A stretch of 17,831 nt of DNA from Asaia bogorensis (GCA_945886995.1 CAMCZJ010000035.1:1-17831), one strand, 5' to 3'. Shown: positions 7,237-14,138, counted from the stretch's first letter. A program made the numbers and translations. Notes: generated by a model from the letters alone, not told the origin.

Positions 7237-8124
7237 ATGAGCATTCCCTTCCTGAAAAATGACAGCCTCCCCCCGGGCGCGGTGGAACAGACCGGGCCGG
7301 GCGTGCGGCGCGTGCTTTGCAACAACCCCGGCGCTTTCACCTTTCGCGGCACGAATAGCTGGATCATTGGCCAGGGGGATTCAGTTGCCATCCTGGACCC
7401 AGGCCCGGTGGATGGGGCGCATCTGGACGCTTTGCTTGCGGCCACAAAGGGCGAACGCATCACGCATATCCTGGTATCCCACACGCATCGGGACCATTCG
7501 CCCGGCGTGGCCGCGCTGAAGGCCGCAACGGGCGCGCCAAGCTATGGTTTCGGCCCGCATATGACGCCGCCGGAACAGGGCGGCGAAGGGGGCGATCATA
7601 CCTTCCGCCCGGATGTGACGCTTGCCGATGGCGCCATAGTGGTAGGTGCGGATTGGCGCGTGACGGCGCTGCATACACCCGGCCATTGCGCGAATCATCT
7701 GTGTTTTGCTTTGGAGAACCCCAGCACATCACGCACGCTGTTCAGCGCGGACCTTGTCATGTCCTGGTCCACCAGCGTGGTCAGCCCGCCGGATGGCGAC
7801 ATGGCGGCCTATATGGCTTCACTGGCGAAGCTCCAGGCACGCGATGATGATCTTTATCTGCCTGGCCATGGCCCGCCGCTTCCTAACCCTCAGCCCTTTG
7901 TCGCCGCGCTGGCCGCGCATCGGCGGGAGAGAGAGGCGCGGGTTCTGGAAGAACTCCACCGCGCCGGGCGCGCGAGTGCTGAGGCTTTGGTGCCGCCGGT
8001 TTATGGCGCGGCACTTGATCCAAGGCTGATCCCGGCAGCGGCGCGCAGCCTGACCGCGCATTTGATCAAGCTGTCGGCAGAAGGCGCGGTGCGGCAGGAA
8101 GCCGGGGAATGGGTGGCGGCATGA
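7237..8124 (+). CDS. MBL-fold metallo-hydrolase, LACTB2-like
   Basis: This is a cytoplasmic metallo-beta-lactamase-fold hydrolase of 295 residues. All metal ligands of a two-zinc site are visible: HTHRDH (82-87), His150 in HTPGHCANH, Asp172 in FSADLV and His211 in LPGHG. The domain order matches LACTB2-type proteins (endoribonuclease or thioesterase-like): an MBL core to about residue 215, then a helical winged-helix-like tail (about 225-295) with HRREREARVLEEL. The ATG has GAGG 7 nt upstream. It follows the EamA pair after 60 nt, a gap holding a perfect GCGGCG/CGCCGC hairpin without a U tract. The next gene starts inside its stop codon (ATGA), so the two are coupled. The substrate is not known; thiolester, RNA or lactone are all possible. 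Confidence 0.9.
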   Translation: MSIPFLKNDSLPPGAVEQTGPGVRRVLCNNPGAFTFRGTNSWIIGQGDSVAILDPGPVDGAHLDALLAATKGERITHILVSHTHRDHSPGVAALKAATGAPSYGFGPHMTPPEQGGEGGDHTFRPDVTLADGAIVVGADWRVTALHTPGHCANHLCFALENPSTSRTLFSADLVMSWSTSVVSPPDGDMAAYMASLAKLQARDDDLYLPGHGPPLPNPQPFVAALAAHRREREARVLEELHRAGRASAEALVPPVYGAALDPRLIPAAARSLTAHLIKLSAEGAVRQEAGEWVAA

Positions 8125-8915
8125 TATTGCGTCGTGGAATTTTCTTTCTGCCCTTGGCCGCGCTGATTGGCTGCGGGCCACCCGATTACACACCGGTGCG
8201 CGATTGGGCGGGCGTGGCGGGCAATGCGGCCATCTATCCGGAACTGGTGACGCGCCCAGGCGCGGCGCAGCCTGCCGCACCGGCTGCGGATGCCATCGGC
8301 GCCATGCAGCAGGCGCTGGCGGCGTATCTGCAAGCCTTGGATACCTTGGCTGCCGATGGGCTTTTGATGATCCGCGAAGACCCCTTGGCGGCCTATGCCC
8401 CGCGCGTGGCGGCGGCGAGCCCGAAGGGTGCTGAGGCTATCCAGACACTGGGCGCGCTATTGCGCGACCGTGGGCGTTCTTTGGCGCGCGCCCCGCAACT
8501 GCGCGCCACCATTCGCGAAGCCGATGCGCCCCTGCAAGCGCTGATTGCCGCCATGCAGGAAGCCATCGCCACGCTTGAGCCAGCCGAGACCGCCACCGCT
8601 GAACAGGCGCGCGCACGCTATCAGCGCCTGCTGCGCGAAGCGCGCGATGAACCAAGCCGGCAAATTCTGCGCGATCTGGCGGGGCTACAGGAAGTAGCCT
8701 TCGCCAATCGCGCCGCCGCCATCAAGAATTACCAGACAGTGCTGGCCGATATCGCCCGCGGCCATGCGCTATTGAAGGAACGCGTCGCGCACCTGACGCA
8801 AGAAGAAACCGCGCGCCAGATCCGCGCTGCCGAGGCTGAACTCCGCCGCGCCGGCGCGCGGCTGCCGCGTGATGGGCTTGGCATTGCCGTGCCTGTCATG
8901 GCCGCACCACGCTGA
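8121..8915 (+). CDS. predicted lipoprotein, alanine-rich helical, unrecognised family
   Basis: I do not recognise a family. The 264-residue product starts with a signal peptide ending in LIGC, a good lipobox giving lipidated Cys18. The mature protein is rich in Ala, Arg, Gln and Glu with almost no beta-prone stretches, suggesting a long helical, possibly coiled-coil periplasmic protein; charged heptad-like runs lie around residues 160-250. The start at 8121 is chosen because the ATG overlaps the MBL gene stop (ATGA) and puts the signal peptide at the N-terminus; a start at 8109 would add four residues. It is the last gene of the EamA-EamA-MBL run. Its composition recalls periplasmic adaptors, but no function is supported. 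Confidence 0.8.
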   Translation: MILRRGIFFLPLAALIGCGPPDYTPVRDWAGVAGNAAIYPELVTRPGAAQPAAPAADAIGAMQQALAAYLQALDTLAADGLLMIREDPLAAYAPRVAAASPKGAEAIQTLGALLRDRGRSLARAPQLRATIREADAPLQALIAAMQEAIATLEPAETATAEQARARYQRLLREARDEPSRQILRDLAGLQEVAFANRAAAIKNYQTVLADIARGHALLKERVAHLTQEETARQIRAAEAELRRAGARLPRDGLGIAVPVMAAPR

Positions 8916-9006
8916 AACGCCGCGTTCTGCGCGCAGGGGGGGGTGACAAGCCGCCCCTTCGCTGCTTCCATCCCGCCACCAAAATCGAGGAGGATAAACG
9001 CCACTC

Positions 9007-10179
9007 ATGAGTACCAATGGCAAGGGCTATATCGTGGGCGCCTTTGAGCACCCGACCCGTAAGGCCGACAATACATCCGTGGCCCAGCTGCATGCCGAAG
9101 TCGCCTATGGCGCGCTGCAGGATGCTGGGCTTTCGAAGGATGATGTGGATGGGTATTTCTGCACCAGTGCCGCGCCAGGGCTCGGTCCGCTCAATATGGC
9201 GGATTACCTGGGGCTGACCAAGCTCAAGCATGTCGATTCCACCGATATGGGTGGCTGTTCCTATGTGATGCATGTCGGCCATGCAGTGGAAGCGATTGCG
9301 CTTGGCAAGTGCAATGTTGCGCTGATCACGCTGGCCGGACGCCCGCGCGCCGAAGCCATGGCAACTGGCACCGCGCCGCGTTCCTGGGGCGTGAATGTGC
9401 CGGATGATCCGTTTGAAATTGTCTATGGCCGCACAGTTGCCAATGCCTATGCCATGTGCGCCATGCGCCACATGTATGAATACGGCACCACATCCGAACA
9501 ATTGGCCTGGATCAAGGTGGCGGCTTCGCATCATGCGCAGCACAACCCGCATGCCATGTTGCCCAAGGTGGTGACAGTGGAAGATGTGGTGAATTCGCCC
9601 ATGGTGTCAGACCCGCTGCACCGGCTTGATTGCTGCGTGATTTCCGATGGCGGCGGCGCCTTGATTGTGACCCGCCCGGAAATCGCCAAATCGCTGAAGC
9701 GGCCCTTGGTGAAGGTGAAGGGCCATGGGGAAGCCACCAAGAACCAGAATGCCGGCTATACGGATTTGACCTATTCCGGTGCTGTCTGGTCCGGGCCGCG
9801 GGCTTTTGAAGAAGCGGGCGTGACGCCCAAGGATATTCAATACGCGTCCATCTATGACAGCTTCACCATCACGGTGCTGATCCAGTTGGAAGACCTTGGC
9901 TTCTGCAAAAAGGGTGAGGGCGGGAAGTTCGTGGCCGACGGCAATCTGATTTCCGGCGTGGGCAAGCTGCCTTTCAATACGGATGGCGGCGGGTTGTGCA
10001 ACAACCACCCGGCCAATCGTGGCGGCATGACCAAGGTGATCGAAGCTGTGCGGCAATTGCGCCATGAAGCGCACCCCAAGGTGCAGGTGCCTGGCTGCAC
10101 GCTAGCATTGGCGCATGGCACGGGTGGCTTGCTCGGCACGCGCCATGGCAGCGCCACCGTTATTCTGGAAAGGGAGTAA
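9007..10179 (+). CDS. thiolase-family acyl-CoA transferase/lyase (SCP-x/lipid-transfer type)
   Basis: This is a 390-residue thiolase-fold enzyme of the group usually annotated as acetyl-CoA acetyltransferase or lipid-transfer protein thiolase. The nucleophile Cys84 lies in MGGCSYVMHVGHA. The conserved SIYDSFTITVL block is at 281-291, and the NHPANRGG motif gives His334. At the position where classical thiolases have the second Cys (CxGGG), this protein has AHGTGG with His370, as in many SCP-x-like members. GAGGAGG lies 13 nt before the ATG. The DUF35 gene follows after 5 nt, and such pairs form heteromeric thiolases or aldolases acting on acyl-CoA side chains (BbsAB, Ltp2-ChsH2). Keeping Cys84 favours thiolysis or condensation over the Ltp2 retro-aldol reaction. 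Exact substrate unknown. Confidence 0.9.
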   Translation: MSTNGKGYIVGAFEHPTRKADNTSVAQLHAEVAYGALQDAGLSKDDVDGYFCTSAAPGLGPLNMADYLGLTKLKHVDSTDMGGCSYVMHVGHAVEAIALGKCNVALITLAGRPRAEAMATGTAPRSWGVNVPDDPFEIVYGRTVANAYAMCAMRHMYEYGTTSEQLAWIKVAASHHAQHNPHAMLPKVVTVEDVVNSPMVSDPLHRLDCCVISDGGGALIVTRPEIAKSLKRPLVKVKGHGEATKNQNAGYTDLTYSGAVWSGPRAFEEAGVTPKDIQYASIYDSFTITVLIQLEDLGFCKKGEGGKFVADGNLISGVGKLPFNTDGGGLCNNHPANRGGMTKVIEAVRQLRHEAHPKVQVPGCTLALAHGTGGLLGTRHGSATVILERE

Positions 10180-10184
10180 TCACT

Positions 10185-10583
10185 ATGGCAACCATGGCAT
10201 TCGACCGCGCCCTGCCGGAAATCAAGACAGACCCCACCAATCAGCCCTTCTTTGATGGCGCGCGCGCCGGCAAACTGCTGATCGGCAAATGCAATGATAC
10301 CGGTAAGTTCTTCTGGTATCCGCGCGGCTGTTCGCCCTTCACGCTTTCCAACAATATTGAATTGGTGGAAGCCAAGGGCACCGGCAGCATCTATACCTTC
10401 ACGGTGATGCGCACCAAGGAACCCCATTGCGTCGCTTACGTGGAATTGGATGAAGGCATCCGCGTTTTCACCAATATTGTGGATTGCGATCTGGATAGTC
10501 TGAAGATCGGCCAAAAGGTGAAGCTGGTCTTCAAGCCAACCCAGGGGGATGGGCCGCCGGCCTTCATGTTCACCCCGGTTTGA
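10185..10583 (+). CDS. DUF35 OB-fold protein, partner of the thiolase, degenerate zinc ribbon
   Basis: This is a 132-residue protein of the ChsH2/BbsA-like family: an N-terminal helix (PFFDGARAGKL, 21-31), a rubredoxin-like zinc ribbon and a C-terminal OB fold (about 60-132) with GTGSIYTFTVM and KIGQKVKLVF. The family normally has four ribbon cysteines in two CxxC pairs. Here only Cys36 (CNDT) and Cys49 (CSPF) remain and Thr39 and Phe52 replace the others, so zinc binding is doubtful. The gene starts 5 nt after the thiolase stop with AGGGAG upstream and is followed by an intrinsic terminator, defining a two-gene unit. It probably stabilises the thiolase or helps bind its CoA substrate; this is inferred from the family. 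Confidence 0.88.
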   Translation: MATMAFDRALPEIKTDPTNQPFFDGARAGKLLIGKCNDTGKFFWYPRGCSPFTLSNNIELVEAKGTGSIYTFTVMRTKEPHCVAYVELDEGIRVFTNIVDCDLDSLKIGQKVKLVFKPTQGDGPPAFMFTPV

Positions 10584-10603
10584 TTGGCGGAGGTTTTACC
10601 GAC

Positions 10604-10633
10604 GGGCGTCCCATTATACGGGGCGCCCTTTTT
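10604..10633 (+). terminator. intrinsic terminator of the thiolase-DUF35 unit
   Basis: GGGCGTCCC (10604-10612) pairs with GGGGCGCCC (10620-10628) through nine base pairs including one G-U, with loop ATTATAC and a TTTTT run directly after the stem. It lies 20 nt downstream of the DUF35 stop. This is the clearest intrinsic terminator in the window. Confidence 0.9.
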
Positions 10634-10711
10634 CGTTGGACGATTTTCGCTGCCAAAGCGCGTCAGCTTTGTTAAACTGGCGCTTAGGGGAAATTTAGGG
10701 GGTTCGCGATC

Positions 10712-11212
10712 ATGCGGCGCATGGTCACGATGGGGCTGATACTCGCACTCGCCGGTTGTGCCTCTGGGCGCATCGCGTCGCGTTCCGGCGTGCCGGGTTA
10801 TGCGGGCGGGAATTTGTCCTGCGTGCCTTTCGCGCGGGAGCGTTCGGGCCTGCGCATCAGCGGCGATGCTTGGCAATGGTGGCAGGCGGCGGCGGGACAG
10901 TATGAACGGTCCAGAATGCCGCAGCCAGGTAGCGTGCTGGTGTTCCAACGCACCAGCCGCAATCCTCAGGGCCATCTGGCCGTGGTTTCCCGCGTGGTTT
11001 CCGCCCGTGAAATCCGAGTGGATCACGCCAATTGGGCAAGCGGCCGCGCGCGTGGGCAGATTGCGCATGACCAGCCGGTGCTGGATGTCTCACCACGCGG
11101 GGATTGGTCCCTGGTGCGGGTCTGGTACCCGCCGGCGGATGATTTCGGTGGGACGCAATTCCCGACCTATGGGTTTATTCATGGGCGGGCGCTGATGGCC
11201 GCGGCGCGGTAG
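10712..11212 (+). CDS. CHAP-domain lipoprotein (putative peptidoglycan amidase/endopeptidase)
   Basis: This is a 166-residue predicted lipoprotein: the signal ends in the lipobox LAGC, so Cys16 is lipidated. The rest resembles a small CHAP (cysteine, histidine-dependent amidohydrolase/peptidase) domain: catalytic Cys37 in LSCVPFAR, a WQWW helix, the PQPGSVLVF strand (70-78), His88 in GHLAVVSRV and DHANW (104-108), which supplies the third polar residue. The family cuts peptide or amide bonds in peptidoglycan, here from a membrane-anchored position facing the periplasm. AGGGGG lies about 10 nt before the ATG. The gene stands alone between the terminator at 10604-10633 and tRNA-Lys. Anchored CHAP proteins of this size are common in Acetobacteraceae; the exact bond cut is unknown. 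Confidence 0.87.
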   Translation: MRRMVTMGLILALAGCASGRIASRSGVPGYAGGNLSCVPFARERSGLRISGDAWQWWQAAAGQYERSRMPQPGSVLVFQRTSRNPQGHLAVVSRVVSAREIRVDHANWASGRARGQIAHDQPVLDVSPRGDWSLVRVWYPPADDFGGTQFPTYGFIHGRALMAAAR

Positions 11213-11235
11213 GTTGGTTCCTGGCACAAAGGGGC

Positions 11236-11263
11236 TGGACAAAACCGCCCCGGGCGCTATTTA
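11236..11263 (+). promoter_or_regulatory. candidate promoter of tRNA-Lys
   Basis: TGGACA (11236-11241) is followed after 16 nt by TATTTA (11258-11263), which would place the start near 11270, about 30 nt before the tRNA. The -35 sits in GGGCTGGACA, repeated upstream of tRNA-Ser. The -10 lies in a perfect palindrome GCGCTA-TT-TAGCGC (11254-11267). Confidence 0.45.
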
Positions 11264-11300
11264 GCGCGCCTTGGTCGCGCCGGGGTCTGCCCTGGCCACC

Positions 11301-11376
<76 letters not shown>

Positions 11377-11656
11377 ATGAAATCAAGATCTTATGAATTG
11401 CCTATCCGGCTTTGAAGAAGCTGTCCTTTGGATAAGGGCCGGCTGCGGATCGCTGTCTTGATACCCTTCGCGCGCTTGAAAACTAGGCCTCCATGGGGTT
11501 TGGCGGTTGGGGTAGTTCAGGACTACAGGAATATCAGTCGTTGATTCAAAAGCTTATGGCCGATCCGCCCACCTATGATGAGGAACGCGGGCTAGCGAGA
11601 ATCATGAAGAAGGCCCATAGATGGATAATCGTCTACGTAATCCTTTAGGTGATGCG
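11377..11656. other. AT-richer spacer between tRNA-Lys and the DUF5672 gene
   Basis: These 280 bases hold no convincing long gene. They are visibly richer in A and T than the flanks. Several short open stretches in different frames are interrupted by stops, including one of 21 codons starting at 11393 and one of 51 codons starting at 11493. The pattern suits a decayed gene or a leader region. I see no copy of the tRNA-Lys 3' end that would mark an integration site. Confidence 0.5.
11493..11648 (+). CDS. possible small protein or gene remnant upstream of DUF5672 gene
   Basis: This is an open frame of 51 codons, ATG to TAG, beginning MGFGGWGSSGLQEYQ and ending in a hydrophobic HRWIIVYVIL tail, with TAGG upstream of the ATG. 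Its stop lies 8 nt before the likely start of the DUF5672 gene, a spacing that would allow coupling. The charged middle (DPPTYDEERGLARIMKKA) looks protein-like rather than random, but I recognise no family. It could be the 3' remnant of a longer gene that was lost. Low confidence that it is expressed. Confidence 0.3.
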   Translation: MGFGGWGSSGLQEYQSLIQKLMADPPTYDEERGLARIMKKAHRWIIVYVIL

Positions 11657-12523
11657 ATGTCGCAATCAAAAAGAAAATTGAAATTGCACAACGTGACCTT
11701 GTGTATTGCCGATTGCGCGAACCATTGTCTGGCGTCTTCGGCGATAGAAAAAACATTGCGTGTTTGTGACTTTGGCCAGGTCCTGTTTTTTACGGACAAG
11801 AAGATAAATCTGGATGCGCCGGTAGAGATCATTCAAATAGACAAGATTGATAGTATCGATTCCTACAATAGGTTCATTCTGAAGGATATCGGCCAATACA
11901 TCTCAACGGATTTCGCCCTTTTGATTCAATGGGATGGCTATGTGCTGGATGCCAGCGCCTGGCGGCCGGAATTCACGAATTATGATTACGTTGGCGCGCG
12001 TTGGAATTGGTTTCCTGAAGGCAAAAGGGTAGGCAATGGCGGATTTTCACTCCGCTCCAAAAAACTGCTCGATATCACGAGCGCCGATAGCTTTCCGGTT
12101 CTGGAAAACATCCCCGAAGACGTACAAATCTGTATTGCGCAAAGCGATTACCTGAAGGGCGCATTTCAAATTCGCTTCGCCCCGGAAAATGTTGCGGCCC
12201 AGTTTTCCTATGAAAGGGATCAGCCAAATTTTCCAAGCTTTGGTTTCCACGGACTTTTCAACATGTGGCGCCATTGTGATGACAAGGAAATCGCTGAACT
12301 TGTCAGCCACCTTCATGACCGCAACATCAAGACCCGCGAATTCACCGAGTTATTCCTGACCTACTTTCAACAGCGAAAATTCGTACCTCTTTTCTCCACC
12401 TATCGGCGGGCCAGAAAATGCATGGCGCGGGAACAGATGCAGCTTCAGGTGGATGGCTTGCTGAATGACGCGGCGGTGAGCGGCGCCATCGTCAACATGT
12501 GCGAACACAACGCCTTTCGGTGA
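11657..12523 (+). CDS. DUF5672 family protein (glycosyltransferase-like)
   Basis: This 288-residue protein matches the DUF5672 family, which resembles GT-A glycosyltransferases and occurs in polysaccharide and TPR-glycosyltransferase loci. Hallmarks are LLIQWDGYVLD (88-98), WRPEFTNYDYVGARW (102-116), VGNGGFSLRS (125-134) and PEDVQIC (153-159). No signal or membrane segment is seen, so it is probably cytoplasmic. An earlier in-frame ATG at 11621 exists; I choose 11657 because AGGTGA lies 4 nt upstream and the first strand (NVTLCIADC) then starts near residue 12, as in relatives. Base composition is clearly lower in GC than all neighbours, with more AAA, AAT and ATT codons, suggesting transfer. 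A GCCGG/CCGGC hairpin without a T run lies at 12535-12550. The sugar and acceptor are unknown. Confidence 0.82.
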   Translation: MSQSKRKLKLHNVTLCIADCANHCLASSAIEKTLRVCDFGQVLFFTDKKINLDAPVEIIQIDKIDSIDSYNRFILKDIGQYISTDFALLIQWDGYVLDASAWRPEFTNYDYVGARWNWFPEGKRVGNGGFSLRSKKLLDITSADSFPVLENIPEDVQICIAQSDYLKGAFQIRFAPENVAAQFSYERDQPNFPSFGFHGLFNMWRHCDDKEIAELVSHLHDRNIKTREFTELFLTYFQQRKFVPLFSTYRRARKCMAREQMQLQVDGLLNDAAVSGAIVNMCEHNAFR

Positions 12524-12616
12524 ATTGCCCAATCGCCGGGGATTACCGGCAGCATGGTCCCGCGCCGCATTGCGTGAAGCCCTAGCTCATTCAAATCAGC
12601 GCAGAATTGGTGACTT

Positions 12617-12704
12617 CGGATGGAGTGGGATTCGAACCCACGATACGCTTTTGACGTATACGCACTTTCCAGGCGCGCGCCTTCGACCGCTCGGCCACCC
12701 ATCC
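12617..12704 (-). tRNA. tRNA-Ser(GGA)
   Basis: This is a class II tRNA on the minus strand. The acceptor GGATGGG pairs with the 3' arm (last pair G-U), and the D arm contains GGCCGAGCGGTCGAAGGC. The anticodon stem CGCGC/GTGCG encloses CTGGAAA, giving anticodon GGA (serine, UCC/UCU). A long variable arm TATACG-TCAAAA-GCGTAT and the T arm TGGGTTCGAATCCCA follow. The discriminator is G; no CCA is encoded. Confidence 0.96.
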
Positions 12705-12710
12705 TTAAGG

Positions 12711-12733
12711 AAAGCCCCACTGGGGAGCTTTCT
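12711..12733 (-). other. hairpin in the tRNA-Ser leader
   Basis: On the minus strand GAAAGC-TC-CCC pairs with GGG-GCTTTC around an AGT loop, 6 nt before the tRNA-Ser 5' end. A second stem (CCCC/GGGG, about 12736-12746) lies just upstream. An alternative pairing between GGAAGCCCC (12744-12752) and GGGGCTTTCC (12709-12718) would exclude both. It may guide RNase processing or end transcription entering from upstream. Confidence 0.4.
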
Positions 12734-12754
12734 ACACCCCGCTTGGGGCTTCCG

Positions 12755-12784
12755 TTTATGCGCTGCGTCCCCGGCCCCTGTCCA
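12755..12784 (-). promoter_or_regulatory. candidate promoter of tRNA-Ser
   Basis: On the minus strand TGGACA (12784-12779) is followed after 18 nt by CATAAA (12760-12755). The start would fall near 12748, about 44 nt before the tRNA. The -35 lies in GGGCTGGACA, the same ten bases as upstream of tRNA-Lys, which supports both calls. Confidence 0.45.
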
Positions 12785-12930
12785 GCCCATCCGAGGCGTT
12801 TTTCAGGGCCAGGTTGGCCTCAAAGGGTCATGAGCCTTAGGCCAGCGCGGCGATAGCCGCTCACCAGGGCTAATCTTTCCAGAGGCCGAGGGCAGGGTAG
12901 GGAACAGAATAGCGCAAGGCCCCGGCCTGA

Positions 12931-12961
12931 GGCCCTAGCTGGGGGCCGTAAGGGCTTTTTT
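12931..12961 (+). terminator. possible intrinsic terminator facing right
   Basis: GGCCCT (12931-12936) can pair with AGGGCT (12951-12956), with one G-U at the base, followed by T through 12961. The loop contains GGGGG that can instead pair with CCCCC after the T run, and GGCCCC (12918-12923) can pair with GGGGCC, so the structure is ambiguous. No plus-strand gene ends nearby except the DUF5672 gene over 400 nt upstream, so it would serve a transcript not yet identified. Confidence 0.35.
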
Positions 12962-13037
12962 GCCCCCGGTAGAACGGGGCCTTAACCCTGAAAGCCCGAC
13001 AGGAACGCCAGATAGTGCAGCGCGGCTCTCGGCGCTC

Positions 13038-14138
13038 TCAAGCGGAAAGCACATAATCCCTCAGCACTTCCGGCTTGAATTCCAGCCCATGGCCCGGCGC
13101 CTCTGGGGCCGTAATCATGCCATTGGCGATCTTGGGCAGGCGGATGAAGGCATCATCCAAAAGCCCCATCTGTTCCGCCCAAATGCCATTGGGGATGCTT
13201 GCCAGCAGATGCACATTCAATTCCGGGAAAAGATGCGGCGCGATGGTGATGCCCCAGGTATCGGCGACCGTCGCGATCTTGCGCAGTTCCGTCATGCCGC
13301 CGCGCATGGGATCAGGCTGCAAAATAGGCAAGCGGGGATTTTCCAGGAAGGGCTTCAGATCAGCGCGACCAAAATGCGTCTCCCCACCCACCACGCGCAT
13401 ATCAAGCGCCTCCGCACAGCGGAGATACCCCGCGTAATCATCCGCAAGTACGGGTTCTTCCAGCCAGTAGATATCATATTCCTCAAACTTGCGGCCCATA
13501 CTGATGGCGATATCCGCAGTCCAGCCCATATTCACATCAATCATGATATCAATATCGGGGCCAACCGCTTCGCGCATGCGTCGCACATTGGCAAGATCTG
13601 TGTTGAGGTCACCAATATGCGCAACCTGCATCTTGATGGCGCGGTAGCCTTGTTCGATGTAGTTCTGGGCTTTCGCAATCATGCCATCGCCGCGCGCGCC
13701 GCGGAAGCAGCCGCTGCCATAAATCGGAATCTCGGAGCGGAAATGCCCCCAAAGCCGATGCAAGGGCAGCCCCGCCGCTTTGCCCAGAATATCCCAAAGC
13801 GCGATATCAATGGCCGATTGCGCCATCATCGCGACACCACCGCGCCCGCCGGTCAGTGTCGCGCGCCACAAATCACGCCAGATCGCTTCAATGGCCGAGG
13901 CATCGCGCCCGATGATGCGCGGTGCCATGGCTTCCGCGATGCAGGCACCAATGGTGCGTTGCAGCGGCAGGTTCAGCAAATGCAGATACCCCATGCCGGT
14001 AATGCCCGATTGGGTGGTGATTTCCACCACCACCAGATCACGCATCGGCCCCAGCGCATGGCCCGCAAGCCAGGGATCATCCGCCCAGGGCATTTGCAAT
14101 AGCGTGGTTTTGACCTCGCGAATGGTCAGATCGGTCAT
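13038..14138 (-). CDS. enolase-superfamily protein, mandelate racemase/muconate lactonizing enzyme type (acid sugar dehydratase or racemase)
   Basis: This is a 366-residue enzyme of the mandelate racemase group, which abstracts a proton alpha to a carboxylate with Mg2+ help. Metal ligands are Asp201 (MIDVNMGW), Glu227 in YWLEEPV and Glu253 (VVGGETH). The His-Asp dyad is complete: Asp276 in QPDPMRGGMTE and His302 in IAPHLFPELNVHL. The second-strand motif, usually KxK or KxH, reads Lys169-Met-Gln171. Start: ATG 14138 has GGAAGGA 8 nt upstream; a longer frame from 14174 has no support. It diverges from the transglutaminase-like gene. The motif set suits a dehydratase using the His base, but the sugar acid or other substrate is not readable. 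No sugar transporter or aldolase lies beside it. Confidence 0.9.
   Translation of the reverse strand: MTDLTIREVKTTLLQMPWADDPWLAGHALGPMRDLVVVEITTQSGITGMGYLHLLNLPLQRTIGACIAEAMAPRIIGRDASAIEAIWRDLWRATLTGGRGGVAMMAQSAIDIALWDILGKAAGLPLHRLWGHFRSEIPIYGSGCFRGARGDGMIAKAQNYIEQGYRAIKMQVAHIGDLNTDLANVRRMREAVGPDIDIMIDVNMGWTADIAISMGRKFEEYDIYWLEEPVLADDYAGYLRCAEALDMRVVGGETHFGRADLKPFLENPRLPILQPDPMRGGMTELRKIATVADTWGITIAPHLFPELNVHLLASIPNGIWAEQMGLLDDAFIRLPKIANGMITAPEAPGHGLEFKPEVLRDYVLSA

Larger units (their letters stand above)
12705..13037. other. GC-rich, hairpin-dense intergenic region
   Basis: These 333 bases hold no supported protein gene; open frames across them are antisense to tRNA-Ser or lack starts. From left to right there are a hairpin pair at 12709-12752, the tRNA-Ser promoter candidate, about 140 nt without clear signals, and a block of nested G/C inverted repeats at 12918-12978 ending in a T run. 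A last AGCGC/GCGCT stem near 13017-13034 lies just after the enolase-superfamily gene stop. A small RNA is possible but unproven; I could not match it to SRP RNA, 6S RNA, tmRNA or RNase P RNA. Confidence 0.5.

Noticed and set aside
10656..10685. Imperfect stem AGCG/CGCT with CAG/CTG before the CHAP gene
   Set aside because: Short interrupted arms in GC-rich DNA; no promoter boxes line up with it, so neither operator nor attenuator is supported.
11377..12600. Integration site (direct repeat of the tRNA-Lys 3' end) flanking the AT-rich segment
   Set aside because: I searched by eye for a repeat of the T-arm/acceptor end and found none; no integrase gene is present either.
12445..12856. Short open frames running over tRNA-Ser on both strands
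   Set aside because: They translate the tRNA itself (for example SGIRTHDT and WVRIPLHP stretches), a known source of false proteins.
12960..14102. 380-codon plus-strand frame opposite the enolase-superfamily gene
   Set aside because: The minus strand carries all catalytic residues of the family; the plus frame is His/Arg/Gln-rich shadow sequence.
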